DNA of 64,000 bases, taken from Gammaproteobacteria bacterium (GTDB lineage: Bacteria; Pseudomonadota; Gammaproteobacteria; JABDBA01). The notes below the pieces were generated by a model. That model saw only the letters and a program-made list of their open reading frames with translations. It did no database searches and was not told the DNA's origin. The DNA is taken from contig JABDBA010000005.1 of the NCBI GenBank assembly GCA_013288885.1, positions 1 to 64,000 of the forward strand. The letters run 5' to 3'. Both the position numbers and the translations under genes were made by a program. Positions within the stretch are counted from its first letter, which is position 1. Each line of letters begins with the position of its first letter. Of the stretch, positions 30,501-37,924 are shown piece after piece.

Positions 30501-31907
30501 ATAATAAATACCTGCAGCCCCAGCTGCTACTACGGTGAATAAAAAAACTGGACCAAAACCCCACCAAAAGTCTGATAGAGAAAATGAAGTTGCGAGAGTT
30601 GCGGCAACAGTATTTGTGGCATCGACTGGTTTTTGCTTAAATCTATCTTCTACTGATAAAAAATAATCAATAATTTTTTGGTTATTTAATTTTTTGGCAA
30701 TTTCGAATGGAGAAAAAAAGCCCTCCTCTAGTTTTCCTGGTGATTGCCATGGATTTACACCTTTATTCACCATGTCTTTTATTGTATCAAGGTGGCTATC
30801 ATGATCACAGTTTTTAACAAAAAATATCATAATGCCAATAGCTATTTTTTGATCACTTTCTGGGAGATTAACAAGCCCGTGTTTTACATATTGGTCTAGT
30901 ACCTTTAAACAGTTTGGAATCCAGCTTTCTTTTGCATGGCTATTTGCATCGCTAAAGGTATCAATTAATAGATCTATCGGATGTTGACCCAAATGATTCT
31001 TCTTATTTGCGGCATTTAACATTATCCATTTAACTAATTCACTATTCAGGTGCGAGATTTTACTGAAGGTTAGTATTGGAAAAAAATATTGGTTATTATC
31101 TGATATAATAATGGGCGAGATGCCGAGCCCCCATAAAAACTTAATACTTTCGTCGTCATTAGTATTAAAAAAAAGCCATAATAATTTATCGGCTAATCGC
31201 GCATGTTCCTCATTGGCTATTGGAAACCCTTCGGCTATATATTTTTTAAATACTGATGTAAAATTAGTAAGAGTATCTTTGCTGATATTGTTTATACGAT
31301 CTATTTTAGTAAGTTCAGTAACTTCTTTATTGAGTTTATCTGCTATTTTTTTAATTTTTTCTGCAGACATTGTTTTTTGTTTGGCAGTTTCCCCGCTATT
31401 TTCATGCTGTGATTTTTTATTGGGTTTGCTCTTTGTGTTGGTTGCTGCAGTTGGTGTGGAAACTGCGGCTGGGGTTTCAGCACGAAGGATCCCACTTGAG
31501 ACCGTGGGGTGGTTGTTTGTGCTAACCGTGGAGTTATGCGTCAAAGTATTTAGTTGGCTGCTATTTTGTGGGGTGGTGGGTGCGGAATATGAGCTATTGC
31601 CCATCTGGCTGGCATTGTATTGCCCAAATTGATTGGCCGCGTTTAATACCAGCTCTACTGCAACGGCGGCAGTGGTGTTTTCAGCAACAGCGGCGGATCG
31701 CCCAAGGATATTTCCAAAAAAATAAGCAGGCCCCAAAAACCCGGCAGCAAGGCTAGTAAAAGCTGAAACTTGCTTTGGCAAAGGGTTACTTTTTTCTATT
31801 CTATTGGCATGTTTAGCTGCCCGTCTATCCCTTTTTCGCCCGATAGCATCATTACCTTGTTTCAGCCGTTTATGATGGCTTTTATTGTATGCATGTTTTG
31901 GCATCAT
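27525..31907 (-). CDS. Large membrane/coiled-coil protein, effector candidate
   Basis: 1460 residues, no recognised family. In order: a basic N-terminus (KR at 13-14, RKRDRR at 24-29); a hydrophobic Ala/Gly-rich segment around 50-90; a helical region about 200-420 with weak ankyrin-like periodicity; a membrane helix near 445-467; three divergent repeats of about 110 residues between 500 and 840, each with a beta pair followed by an I-T-x-E helix; a Lys/Glu coiled coil near 870-955; a helical domain with R-T-A-L-T-H near 1055; and an acidic then Ser/Pro-rich tail. The ATG at 31907 follows CGGA at good spacing; the frame opens at 31928. It splits the ccm operon on the opposite strand. Function unknown. 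Confidence 0.8.
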   Translation of the reverse strand: MMPKHAYNKSHHKRLKQGNDAIGRKRDRRAAKHANRIEKSNPLPKQVSAFTSLAAGFLGPAYFFGNILGRSAAVAENTTAAVAVELVLNAANQFGQYNASQMGNSSYSAPTTPQNSSQLNTLTHNSTVSTNNHPTVSSGILRAETPAAVSTPTAATNTKSKPNKKSQHENSGETAKQKTMSAEKIKKIADKLNKEVTELTKIDRINNISKDTLTNFTSVFKKYIAEGFPIANEEHARLADKLLWLFFNTNDDESIKFLWGLGISPIIISDNNQYFFPILTFSKISHLNSELVKWIMLNAANKKNHLGQHPIDLLIDTFSDANSHAKESWIPNCLKVLDQYVKHGLVNLPESDQKIAIGIMIFFVKNCDHDSHLDTIKDMVNKGVNPWQSPGKLEEGFFSPFEIAKKLNNQKIIDYFLSVEDRFKQKPVDATNTVAATLATSFSLSDFWWGFGPVFLFTVVAAGAAGIYYCTRKPNAAQLPRLPEIKSAAEEVKQEQVPDLKAQQAREREVFIKYFHQRYPNWIISIEHDEKQNVVKINFSQEFYDIVNNNASIHVTIEKMAAAFDIALDNSSSCTAQDNTITISCDNFSALNNYYQKPAEEKNVMTAIAILRYNFSSHFNFSPTIEYNEQQKIVDISFGDQQEFFFDSNGKTIEAKDDKEAETVDRFKITAEELHGYIKNIIKKPKENYVYFSQQKKTSIKSDIFIKLNEENKFADLINPIKANIASQKAALDEKKANAEATKKVDDFKIRFNATFTNWIDEAKFDAASQTVSLKLTKFSKGKYKYRNGNVDVFITPNNIAKFLSRDAIYNNNSLEIKIPRDSFSSLDIETVVSSLLTYIQSQAQQAQEPTSSTSAQTRTSSPKPQQPTLTKKQRLAAEQAAKHLEEEKIAEEKARIEKEAAEQQAKELKEQQTREKILRKHQKWLQTRDALAKQEAEKQDKNRQRKEQQKTASQTATAEEKSETGDRKTYLLNVKIIEKELIGHVEKLGLLVPSLQKEFARTKDFNHLTITQAKLLESCRALLLFCCVQLINKEDLQRELTGAATLKSTELRPIRRLRTALTHIDGISPQSIVEFFTKSDFLKNIMRACGNSQGNKTNALADLLGLSFTEKLYGEQSDKTKLVVDTRIFNEFNQFYNKLKSADMFATPEKSNAKGYEEWLKKQIIPALKTVWQLTASPATEKLKQKTTSASFAVDEIKPAHEKTKSDINFFSALQSLNRSDAANIPAIKMGLIRIGTYLHIFDEASDAFKSRPFYNFIERCYNIRIIETHWCKNSPAQRQKKIKKNLRDGLTLEAYNDEYVLQTLAMSFSFTVQTVKDGEIDFSFPKSEIAAVQNTDAEQPTTNQPPLTSASISAMPAGTTATEDSDEEEPKDEEMMHFPDDRSDTGSIRSSSSCQSISTSNTSSSGSSYQGYSNPLNAAKFTSPIHHRPTSAAATAKPTPTKTVLPVTTPPSPKFPQI

Positions 31908-32009
31908 GAGGTATATTCCGCAAGTCATGTTAAAAGGGTTTAAAATGACATATTATAAGGGATATTCCTTAATGAAACCTTAAGAGATCCTTAAGCCGAG
32001 AAATTAAAT

Positions 32010-32159
32010 ATGACCAACTTAACCGAATTTCTACATATGGGCGGTTATGCCATTTACGTTTGGCCAGCATTCATTGCAGTCGGCGTGGTATTGCTTACTA
32101 ATTTAATCCTGCCGCTGGTGCAACATAAAAAATTACTCAATCATGAACCACATCCATAA
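32010..32159 (+). CDS. ccmD: Heme exporter small subunit CcmD
   Basis: Short single-span membrane protein (49 residues) that stabilises CcmC and CcmE interaction and is needed for release of holo-CcmE. The pattern fits the family: FLHMGGYAIYVWPAF at residues 7-21, one membrane helix, then a short basic tail. It overlaps ccmE by 17 bp. Its expected place is directly after ccmC; here 4.6 kb intervene, and no obvious promoter is visible immediately upstream, so how it and the downstream ccm genes are expressed is open. Confidence 0.92.
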   Translation: MTNLTEFLHMGGYAIYVWPAFIAVGVVLLTNLILPLVQHKKLLNHEPHP

Positions 32160-32571
32160 GCAACGCGCGATATTAATCGCATTAATCATCTCCTGTGTTG
32201 CTATTGCGGCTGGGTTAGCACTATATGCACTGCAACAAAATATCAACTTATTTTATAGCCCCAGTCAAATCGCGGCAGGGCAAGCACCGCCAGCACATGA
32301 ATTTCGTTTGGGTGGATTAGTACAAATGCATAGTGTGCACCACGATAACAACAGCTTGCGCGTTACTTTTGGAGTGACGGATAATAAAAATAGCGTGCTG
32401 GTACAATATAATGGTGTGCTGCCTGATCTCTTTCGCGAAGGGCAATCAGTCGTCGCTGATGGCAGGCTCGATTCACATAATGTATTTATCGCCGATCAAG
32501 TGCTAGCAAAACATGATGAGCGTTATATGCCAGCCGCAGTAAAAACATTCTTAAAGCAGGCAAAATCATGA
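32143..32571 (+). CDS. ccmE: Cytochrome c heme chaperone CcmE
   Basis: Periplasmic, membrane-anchored chaperone that binds heme covalently before transfer to apocytochrome. It has 142 residues. An N-terminal anchor (residues 9-30) precedes an OB-fold with the heme-binding H124 and Y128 in LAKHDERYMP, equivalent to His130 and Tyr134 of E. coli. It overlaps ccmD by 17 bp and ccmF by 4 bp. Confidence 0.96.
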   Translation: MNHIHKQRAILIALIISCVAIAAGLALYALQQNINLFYSPSQIAAGQAPPAHEFRLGGLVQMHSVHHDNNSLRVTFGVTDNKNSVLVQYNGVLPDLFREGQSVVADGRLDSHNVFIADQVLAKHDERYMPAAVKTFLKQAKS

Positions 32572-34475
32572 TACCTGAATTAGGTTACTTCGCACTCATC
32601 TTGGCGTTAGGCATGGCATTAATTCAAGCCATATTTCCTTTGCTCGGTATTTGGCGCGATAAGATGTCATGGATAGTATTGGCAAAACCTGTAGCATTGG
32701 GGCAATTTTTATTTTTAGTGCTTAGTTTTTTCTGTTTGATTTATGCGTTTGTCACCGATGATTTTTCTGTGGCTTATGTTGCGCAAAATTCCAATACCCA
32801 ATTACCTTTACTGTATAAAGTAGCAGCGGTATGGGGCGCGCATGAAGGCTCGGTATTATTATGGGTCACTATTTTAGGTTTTTGGACAGCGCTGGTTGCG
32901 GTGTTCAGTAAAAAAATTCCGCTGCAAATGCACGCGCGCGTATTAGCGGTACTCGGTTTTATTAGCTCTGGTTTTTTACTTTTTCTGATTACGACTTCAA
33001 GCCCATTTCGACGTTTGTTATTAAATACGCCTGCACAAGGTATTGATTTGAATCCTTTGCTGCAAGACCCTGGGTTAGCGTCGCATCCACCTATGCTTTA
33101 TATGGGATACGTGGGGTTTTCGGTAGCATTTGCTTTTGCGATTGCAGCATTACTAACTAATAAAGTGGATGCAGCGTGGGCGCGTTGGATGCGCCCATGG
33201 ACGATCGCAGCGTGGTGCTTTCTCACGCTCGGTATTACCTTAGGCAGTTGGTGGGCCTATCGCGTATTGGGGTGGGGCGGCTGGTGGTTTTGGGACCCGG
33301 TAGAAAATGCCTCATTTTTACCGTGGTTAGCAGGCACAGCATTAATTCATTCTTTGCTAGTCACCGAAAAACGTGGCAGCTTTAAAAGTTGGACGTTGTT
33401 GCTAGCGATCTGTGTTTTTTCACTCAGTTTAGTCGGCACGTTTTTAGTGCGATCAGGCGTGTTAGTTTCGGTACATGCGTTTGCTAATGATCCGGCGCGC
33501 GGTAAATTTTTATTATTATTTTTAGCAGTAGTGATCGGTTGTGGGTTATTGCTTTATGCGTTGCGTGCGCCTTTTATCAAAGGCGGTAGTTATTTTTCGT
33601 TGTTATCACGCGAAACGTTTTTATTAGCCAATAATGTATTATTGATCGTTGCCATGACAACGATTTTATTAGGGACACTTTACCCGCTCATCATAGATGC
33701 GTTGGGTTTAGGTAATATTTCGGTAGGGCCGCCGTATTTTAACGCCGTGTTTGTGCCACTGATGATCCCATTATTATTTTTAATGGGCGTGGGGCCTTTA
33801 TGTTACTGGCGCGAAATGAATTTAAAAGTATTGCTAATGCGCTTGTTGTATCCCGCCATTATTGCGGTATTTTTAAGTCTGTTATTGTTATTGATGACTA
33901 CTGATAAAATTCCTGTCATGGTTTTTATCGGTTTAGCTTTAGCTTGTTGGGTGATTTTAGTGACCGTTAAAAGCATGTTATTAAAAGGTTGGCCGCTTTC
34001 TTTCAATCATATCGGTATGGCATTAGCCCATATTGGCATTGCAGTTTGTGTGATTGGTATTACGATGACTAGTTATTATAAATTAGAACGCGATGTACGT
34101 ATGCAACCAGGCGATATAACCACGGTGGGTGCATATGATTTTAAATTTATGGGCCTCACCAATTTACAAGGCCCCAATTACACGGGGTTGATTGCCGATT
34201 TTCAAGTAACGCACAAAGATCAGTTTGTTACTTTATTACATGCACAAAAACGTCTTTATACCGCACAACAGATCCCCGATACCCGCGCCGCTATTGATGC
34301 AGGAATTTTCCGCGATTTATATGTAGCGCTCGGTGATCCACTAAACAATAATGCTTGGGCGGTACGAATTTATTACAAACCTTTTGTGCGCTGGATTTGG
34401 TGGGGAGGGTTGTTGATGGTACTGGGCGGGATTTGTGCTTTGAAAAATTCTATTTCTAAACGATATATTAATTAA
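32568..34475 (+). CDS. ccmF: Cytochrome c heme lyase subunit CcmF
   Basis: Large membrane subunit of the heme lyase that attaches heme to CXXCH sites. It has 635 residues with about 14-15 membrane segments. The heme-handling motif WGGWWFWDPVENASFLPW and the preceding HPPMLYMGYVG are intact. A foldback element of 146 bp lies between its stop and ccmG, where neighbouring genes of the set otherwise nearly touch. Confidence 0.96.
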   Translation: MIPELGYFALILALGMALIQAIFPLLGIWRDKMSWIVLAKPVALGQFLFLVLSFFCLIYAFVTDDFSVAYVAQNSNTQLPLLYKVAAVWGAHEGSVLLWVTILGFWTALVAVFSKKIPLQMHARVLAVLGFISSGFLLFLITTSSPFRRLLLNTPAQGIDLNPLLQDPGLASHPPMLYMGYVGFSVAFAFAIAALLTNKVDAAWARWMRPWTIAAWCFLTLGITLGSWWAYRVLGWGGWWFWDPVENASFLPWLAGTALIHSLLVTEKRGSFKSWTLLLAICVFSLSLVGTFLVRSGVLVSVHAFANDPARGKFLLLFLAVVIGCGLLLYALRAPFIKGGSYFSLLSRETFLLANNVLLIVAMTTILLGTLYPLIIDALGLGNISVGPPYFNAVFVPLMIPLLFLMGVGPLCYWREMNLKVLLMRLLYPAIIAVFLSLLLLLMTTDKIPVMVFIGLALACWVILVTVKSMLLKGWPLSFNHIGMALAHIGIAVCVIGITMTSYYKLERDVRMQPGDITTVGAYDFKFMGLTNLQGPNYTGLIADFQVTHKDQFVTLLHAQKRLYTAQQIPDTRAAIDAGIFRDLYVALGDPLNNNAWAVRIYYKPFVRWIWWGGLLMVLGGICALKNSISKRYIN

Positions 34476-34484
34476 GGGGCAGCA

Positions 34485-34630
34485 CAAAATAACTTTCCTG
34501 GGTTATCAAATGGATTGACTGAATGTCATAAGCAGACCGTCGATTACATGGACGTAATCAACGATCGCAGGGAAGCTGGTCCGTCTGCGTTGACATCAGG
34601 CAAGCCAGTTGATAATGGAAAGTTATTTTG
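34485..34630. mobile_element. MITE-like foldback element (146 bp)
   Basis: Perfect 14-bp terminal inverted repeats, CAAAATAACTTTCC at 34485-34498 and its complement at 34617-34630, enclose a sequence whose two halves keep pairing inward: TTATCAA/TTGATAA, GCAGAC/GTCTGC and GATTAC/GTAATC. This full-length hairpin without coding capacity is typical of MITEs. The plus-strand frame through it would add 46 residues to ccmG; I regard that as accidental. No clear target-site duplication is evident. Confidence 0.65.
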
Positions 34631-34652
34631 TTCACTATTAAGAACTTGCAAT

Positions 34653-35189
34653 ATGTATACAAATAAATCGCGTTTACAATTTCTTGCACCATTGGTGATC
34701 TTCATTGTGCTTGCTGTATTTCTTTGGCGCGGTTTAAGTCTCGATCCACGCCAACTGCCATCACCGCTCATCAATAAACCTGTGCCCACTTTTAAACTCA
34801 TCACGCTAGAAGACGCACAGCAAAATTTCAGCAATAAAAATTTATTAGGGCATGTCTCTCTAGTGAATGTATGGGCCACCTGGTGCATAACCTGCCAAGT
34901 CGAACACCCCATCTTGATGGATATTGCCCATGCATCACCAATCCCTATTTATGCAATTGACTACAAAGACGATCGTGCCACCGCGCTAAAATGGCTGCAA
35001 TCACATGGCAACCCCTATAAAATGGTGGGATTCGATGGTGATGGTAAAGTCAGCATTAATTGGGGCGTATACGGCACACCCGAAACATTTGTGGTTGATA
35101 AAAAAGGTATTATTCGTTATAAACTGATCGGGGTATTGACACCTGAGGTTTGGCAACATGAGATCTTACCGTTGATTGATAAACTTTAA
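34653..35189 (+). CDS. ccmG: Thiol:disulfide interchange protein CcmG/DsbE
   Basis: Membrane-anchored periplasmic thioredoxin-like reductant that keeps apocytochrome cysteines reduced. It has 178 residues. An N-terminal anchor (about 9-26) is followed by a thioredoxin fold with active site WCITC (C78, C81) and the cis-Pro region GVYGTPETFVVD. The ATG at 34653 gives the family N-terminus; the frame is open from 34515 through the foldback element, which I exclude. The SD is weak. ccmH starts 3 bp after its stop. Confidence 0.93.
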   Translation: MYTNKSRLQFLAPLVIFIVLAVFLWRGLSLDPRQLPSPLINKPVPTFKLITLEDAQQNFSNKNLLGHVSLVNVWATWCITCQVEHPILMDIAHASPIPIYAIDYKDDRATALKWLQSHGNPYKMVGFDGDGKVSINWGVYGTPETFVVDKKGIIRYKLIGVLTPEVWQHEILPLIDKL

Positions 35190-35192
35190 ATT

Positions 35193-35657
35193 ATGAAATT
35201 TTTATTACTTTTAATAATCTTACTTGCCACCAACGCATTTGCGTCCAGCGATATTTACACATTTGCCAATACTGAACAACAAACCCGCTTTGCCGAACTC
35301 ACGCAACAATTCCGCTGCTTGGTTTGTCAAAATGAAACCCTAGCAGATTCCAATGCGCCGTTAGCACAAGATTTACGCGGCGAAATTGCTGGTCTCATTC
35401 AACAAGGCAAAAGCGATCAACAAATCACTGATTATCTCGTGCAGCGTTATGGCAACTTCGTATTATTTCGTCCACCTTTTAATCCCACCACTTATTTACT
35501 ATGGGTAGGCCCATTCATCTTATTAATAAGTGGTTTAATGTTAATCGCTTTTTTGGTTGTAAAACGAAAAAGGCTAGAACCTAATTACTTAACCAATGAC
35601 GAGCAACAACAACTGGAACAACTATTAAAAGATAAGAATACGGAGAAACTCCCATGA
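35193..35657 (+). CDS. ccmH: Cytochrome c maturation protein CcmH
   Basis: Periplasmic thiol-redox component that works with CcmG and CcmF on apocytochrome c. It has 154 residues: signal peptide, then the RCLVCQNETL active-site motif (C42, C45), the GNFVLFRPPF block and a C-terminal membrane anchor near residues 103-125. It corresponds to the N-terminal half of E. coli CcmH; the TPR half is the separate ccmI downstream, overlapping by 4 bp. Confidence 0.95.
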   Translation: MKFLLLLIILLATNAFASSDIYTFANTEQQTRFAELTQQFRCLVCQNETLADSNAPLAQDLRGEIAGLIQQGKSDQQITDYLVQRYGNFVLFRPPFNPTTYLLWVGPFILLISGLMLIAFLVVKRKRLEPNYLTNDEQQQLEQLLKDKNTEKLP

Positions 35658-36511
35658 TAATTTTTTGGTTGGGTGTTGTATTGTTGCTCGCTATTGCATT
35701 AATGATTATTTTAGTTCCTCTGCTGCAAACACCGCAGGTGACAATGTACAGTAGAAAAGCAATGAATGTCGCCATTTATGAAGAGAATACCGCGCAATTA
35801 CAAACCCAATTAAATGAAGGCTTAATTGATCAAGACAAATTGCCTGCCATGCATTTAGAATTAAAACATAATTTGCTCGACGATGTGGTAGATGAAGCAA
35901 ACACGTGCAATTTAGCAACCCAACGTAGTTGGATTAGCGCCCTATTTTTGCTGATTGCGTTGCCGCTGTTTACTATTATTTTTTATTTGAACTCAGACAA
36001 TAGCCAGCAAATGCGGGCATCGATTAAAGCGCAGCAAGAAGCGGTTGCAGTACAACAAATGCGTGTGCAATTAGGAACACCACAGCAAGTGATTGCGAGC
36101 TTGCAACAACATTTGGCGCAAAATCCAAACAGTGCGCAGGGGTGGTATTTGCTCGGCAGGCTTTATTTAAGCCAAGAACAATTAAACGAGGCAGTGAATG
36201 CTTTTGCCAAAGCTTATGCGTTGGATCCCAATAAACCGGATATTATTTTTCAATACGCGCAAGCACTTTATTTGACGCAGCATTCTTTAAAAGGTAAACC
36301 GACTGAGTTGTTACAAAAATTATTGCAGATCCAACCTGCAAACGATCAAGTCACAAATTTATTGGCAGTCGCCGCTTTTGCGCGTGGTGATTATCAACAA
36401 GCAATTAATAGTTGGGAAAAGTTACTCCCGCATTACCCGGCGGGCAGCCCCGATGAACAGGCGTTATTACAGGCTATTGCGCGCGCGCAGGCAGAGTTGA
36501 TAAAGAGGTAA
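35654..36511 (+). CDS. ccmI: Cytochrome c biogenesis TPR protein CcmI
   Basis: Apocytochrome chaperone that binds the C-terminus of apocytochrome c. It has 285 residues. Two membrane helices (about 2-22 and 94-112) flank a short cytoplasmic helical loop, and a periplasmic TPR domain follows (about 145-285, e.g. GWYLLGRLYLSQEQLNEAVN). It is the last gene of the ccm set; a GC-rich inverted repeat follows the stop and may end the transcript. Confidence 0.93.
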   Translation: MIIFWLGVVLLLAIALMIILVPLLQTPQVTMYSRKAMNVAIYEENTAQLQTQLNEGLIDQDKLPAMHLELKHNLLDDVVDEANTCNLATQRSWISALFLLIALPLFTIIFYLNSDNSQQMRASIKAQQEAVAVQQMRVQLGTPQQVIASLQQHLAQNPNSAQGWYLLGRLYLSQEQLNEAVNAFAKAYALDPNKPDIIFQYAQALYLTQHSLKGKPTELLQKLLQIQPANDQVTNLLAVAAFARGDYQQAINSWEKLLPHYPAGSPDEQALLQAIARAQAELIKR

Positions 36512-36553
36512 CAAGTTGGATCGGATTCTTGAAAAAATGCTGCGCTTCCTGTT

Positions 36554-36661
36554 CCCCCCTTTGAAAAAGGGGGGCTAGGGGGGATTTGAGGAAGGCTGCA
36601 CAATCTTTAAATCCCCCCGCCTCGCTTAGCGCTCGGCGACCCCCTTTTTCAAAGGGGGTGA
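36554..36661. repeat. GC-rich dispersed hairpin repeat, inverted pair
   Basis: Two members of the repeat family face each other between ccmI and sdhE. The right one (36609-36661) is identical, in reverse orientation, to 5338-5390. The left one (36554-36587) has the same CCCCCTTTGAAAAAGGGGG core but CTAG in place of the second palindrome. Together they can form a large cruciform. Confidence 0.85.
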
Positions 36662-36720
36662 TATGTGACATGATTGAAATATATTGTTAGCACTTAAATT
36701 TTTGATTTTAATTAACATTT

Positions 36721-36963
36721 ATGAAAAACCCAAACCAAATCGCTAAATTACGTTGGCAATGTAGACGTGGCATGTTAGAACTGGATTTATTGCTACTGCC
36801 ATTTTTAGAAAAAGTCTATGAACAACTCAGCACAGAAGAACAAGATCTTTTTGCTAAATTGCTAACCTGCCAAGATCAAGATCTTTATACCTGGTTGATC
36901 CAACAAACACCTGCTGATAAAGAATATATACATCTCATAGAGCGAGTGCGTAACTGTGCTTAA
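36721..36963 (+). CDS. sdhE: FAD assembly factor SdhE
   Basis: Small all-helical protein (80 residues) that promotes covalent attachment of FAD to succinate dehydrogenase. The diagnostic RGxxE motif is R16-G17-M18-L19-E20 in RRGMLELD, followed by the DLYTWL helix. It overlaps the next gene by 8 bp, the standard sdhE-ygfX pairing. Confidence 0.94.
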   Translation: MKNPNQIAKLRWQCRRGMLELDLLLLPFLEKVYEQLSTEEQDLFAKLLTCQDQDLYTWLIQQTPADKEYIHLIERVRNCA

Positions 36964-37372
36964 AACTGCGTTTGATTTAAAATCCTCAGCTTATTTAACA
37001 ACGTTATTAGTGTTATTACACGCAGGCGCAATTTTGTTTTTATGTCTGCTCTCGCTATCTATCGGGTTAATCATTGGCGCAGCTTGTTTGGCAGCAGTGA
37101 GTTTACTATTTACCCTGCGTCGCCATGCCTTACGTTTAGAAAAAGCAGCCATTATCAGAATTCATCGTATCAGCGAAGATTGCTGGCATCTTTACGATCG
37201 GGCCGATCGTTGTTGGCAGGCAGAATTGAGCAATAAAAGTTTGCGATCTTTGCCGCTGATTTTGTTAAACTTTAAAATACCCGGTCGGCGGTTTATGCTG
37301 CCCGTGCTGATAGTGAGAGATACATTAGCGCACGACGATTTTCGTCGTTTGAGTGTTTTGTTGTTGATGTAG
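36956..37372 (+). CDS. YgfX-like membrane protein
   Basis: 138 residues with two N-terminal membrane helices (about 15-60) and a basic cytoplasmic domain with paired Trp (CWHLYDRADRCWQAEL) and a late FKIPGRRF segment. Position and architecture match YgfX (CptA), the partner encoded with SdhE; sequence conservation in this family is low. It starts at GTG within the sdhE 3' end. In E. coli it was proposed as a toxin acting on cytoskeletal proteins; that role is not evident from this sequence. Confidence 0.8.
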   Translation: MLKTAFDLKSSAYLTTLLVLLHAGAILFLCLLSLSIGLIIGAACLAAVSLLFTLRRHALRLEKAAIIRIHRISEDCWHLYDRADRCWQAELSNKSLRSLPLILLNFKIPGRRFMLPVLIVRDTLAHDDFRRLSVLLLM

Positions 37373-37422
37373 TCTGAAGGGGTCAGATCTTGACTTGCTA
37401 CTTGTTTGGAAAATATAGATTT

Positions 37423-37517
37423 ATGTAGGTCGGCTCAAGCGAAGCGGAGCCGACAGCGATAGTGATTATCTTCCGCATGTCGGATCCGTCGCTTGCGCTC
37501 CTTGATCCGACCTACAT
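37423..37517. repeat. Inverted pair of REP-like palindromes
   Basis: Two REP-family units in opposite orientation between ygfX and a minus-strand small gene: 37423-37455 (arms GTCGGCTC/GAGCCGAC) and 37477-37517 (arms GTCGGATC/GATCCGAC). The outer ends ATGTAGGTCGG/CCGACCTACAT also pair, giving a BIME-like composite hairpin between convergent genes. Confidence 0.8.
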
Positions 37518-37528
37518 TACTTCAGATC

Positions 37529-37777
37529 TCAGCGGCTAAAAAACGGGTGGGTAATATTAAATTTGCGTAAGAATTCTGAAGCCAGCAGGGCTGCTAAGCA
37601 GGTGATACAAGCCAATAAGGCGGTCAGATTCAATGTCATGGGTATTAATTCTGCAATAATAGCCAGGACTACCGTGGCATAACAGAGCCAACGCGTTTGT
37701 TTGGTGAACATTATTAGGCTCATAATAGCCAGAAAAGTTGGGGCAATTGCTTCCATATGAGTTAGGATAGTTTCCAT
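37529..37777 (-). CDS. Small membrane protein of unknown function
   Basis: 82 residues with about three hydrophobic segments (11-24, 28-45, 47-67) and a basic C-terminus. I do not recognise a family. The coding call is supported by a good SD (AAAGGAG, 8 bases before the ATG) and by the gene filling the space between a REP composite and the lepA upstream region. A longer frame on the same strand (37557-37784) has no such translation signal. Probably inner membrane. Confidence 0.6.
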   Translation of the reverse strand: METILTHMEAIAPTFLAIMSLIMFTKQTRWLCYATVVLAIIAELIPMTLNLTALLACITCLAALLASEFLRKFNITHPFFSR

Positions 37778-37924
37778 GGTACATTCTCCTTTTTGTTTTA
37801 AATGATGATTAATCCGTAATCCTCAAGTGCTAGTATAGCCCCTTACAGAATTTTTGGGAGGGCTAAGTAGTGTTTAAGGTTGTAAGCAATGTCTTAAATT
37901 CAAGATTCTCAACAGGTTTTAGCT

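Noticed and set aside
30600-31250. Full ankyrin domain in the ccm-splitting protein
   Set aside because: Helical periodicity is suggestive, but consensus TPLH and GADxN features are missing, so only weak similarity is claimed.
34515-34652. 46-codon N-terminal extension of ccmG
   Set aside because: It reads through the foldback element and gives residues unrelated to the family; the ATG at 34653 starts the expected membrane anchor.
34544-34912. 122-codon minus-strand frame over ccmG
   Set aside because: It lies across the foldback element and the conserved thioredoxin-like domain of ccmG on the other strand and shows no family similarity.
37557-37784. Alternative minus-strand frame near the small membrane gene
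   Set aside because: The frame at 37529-37777 has a proper SD and membrane helices; the alternative has an erratic composition and lacks an SD at its start.
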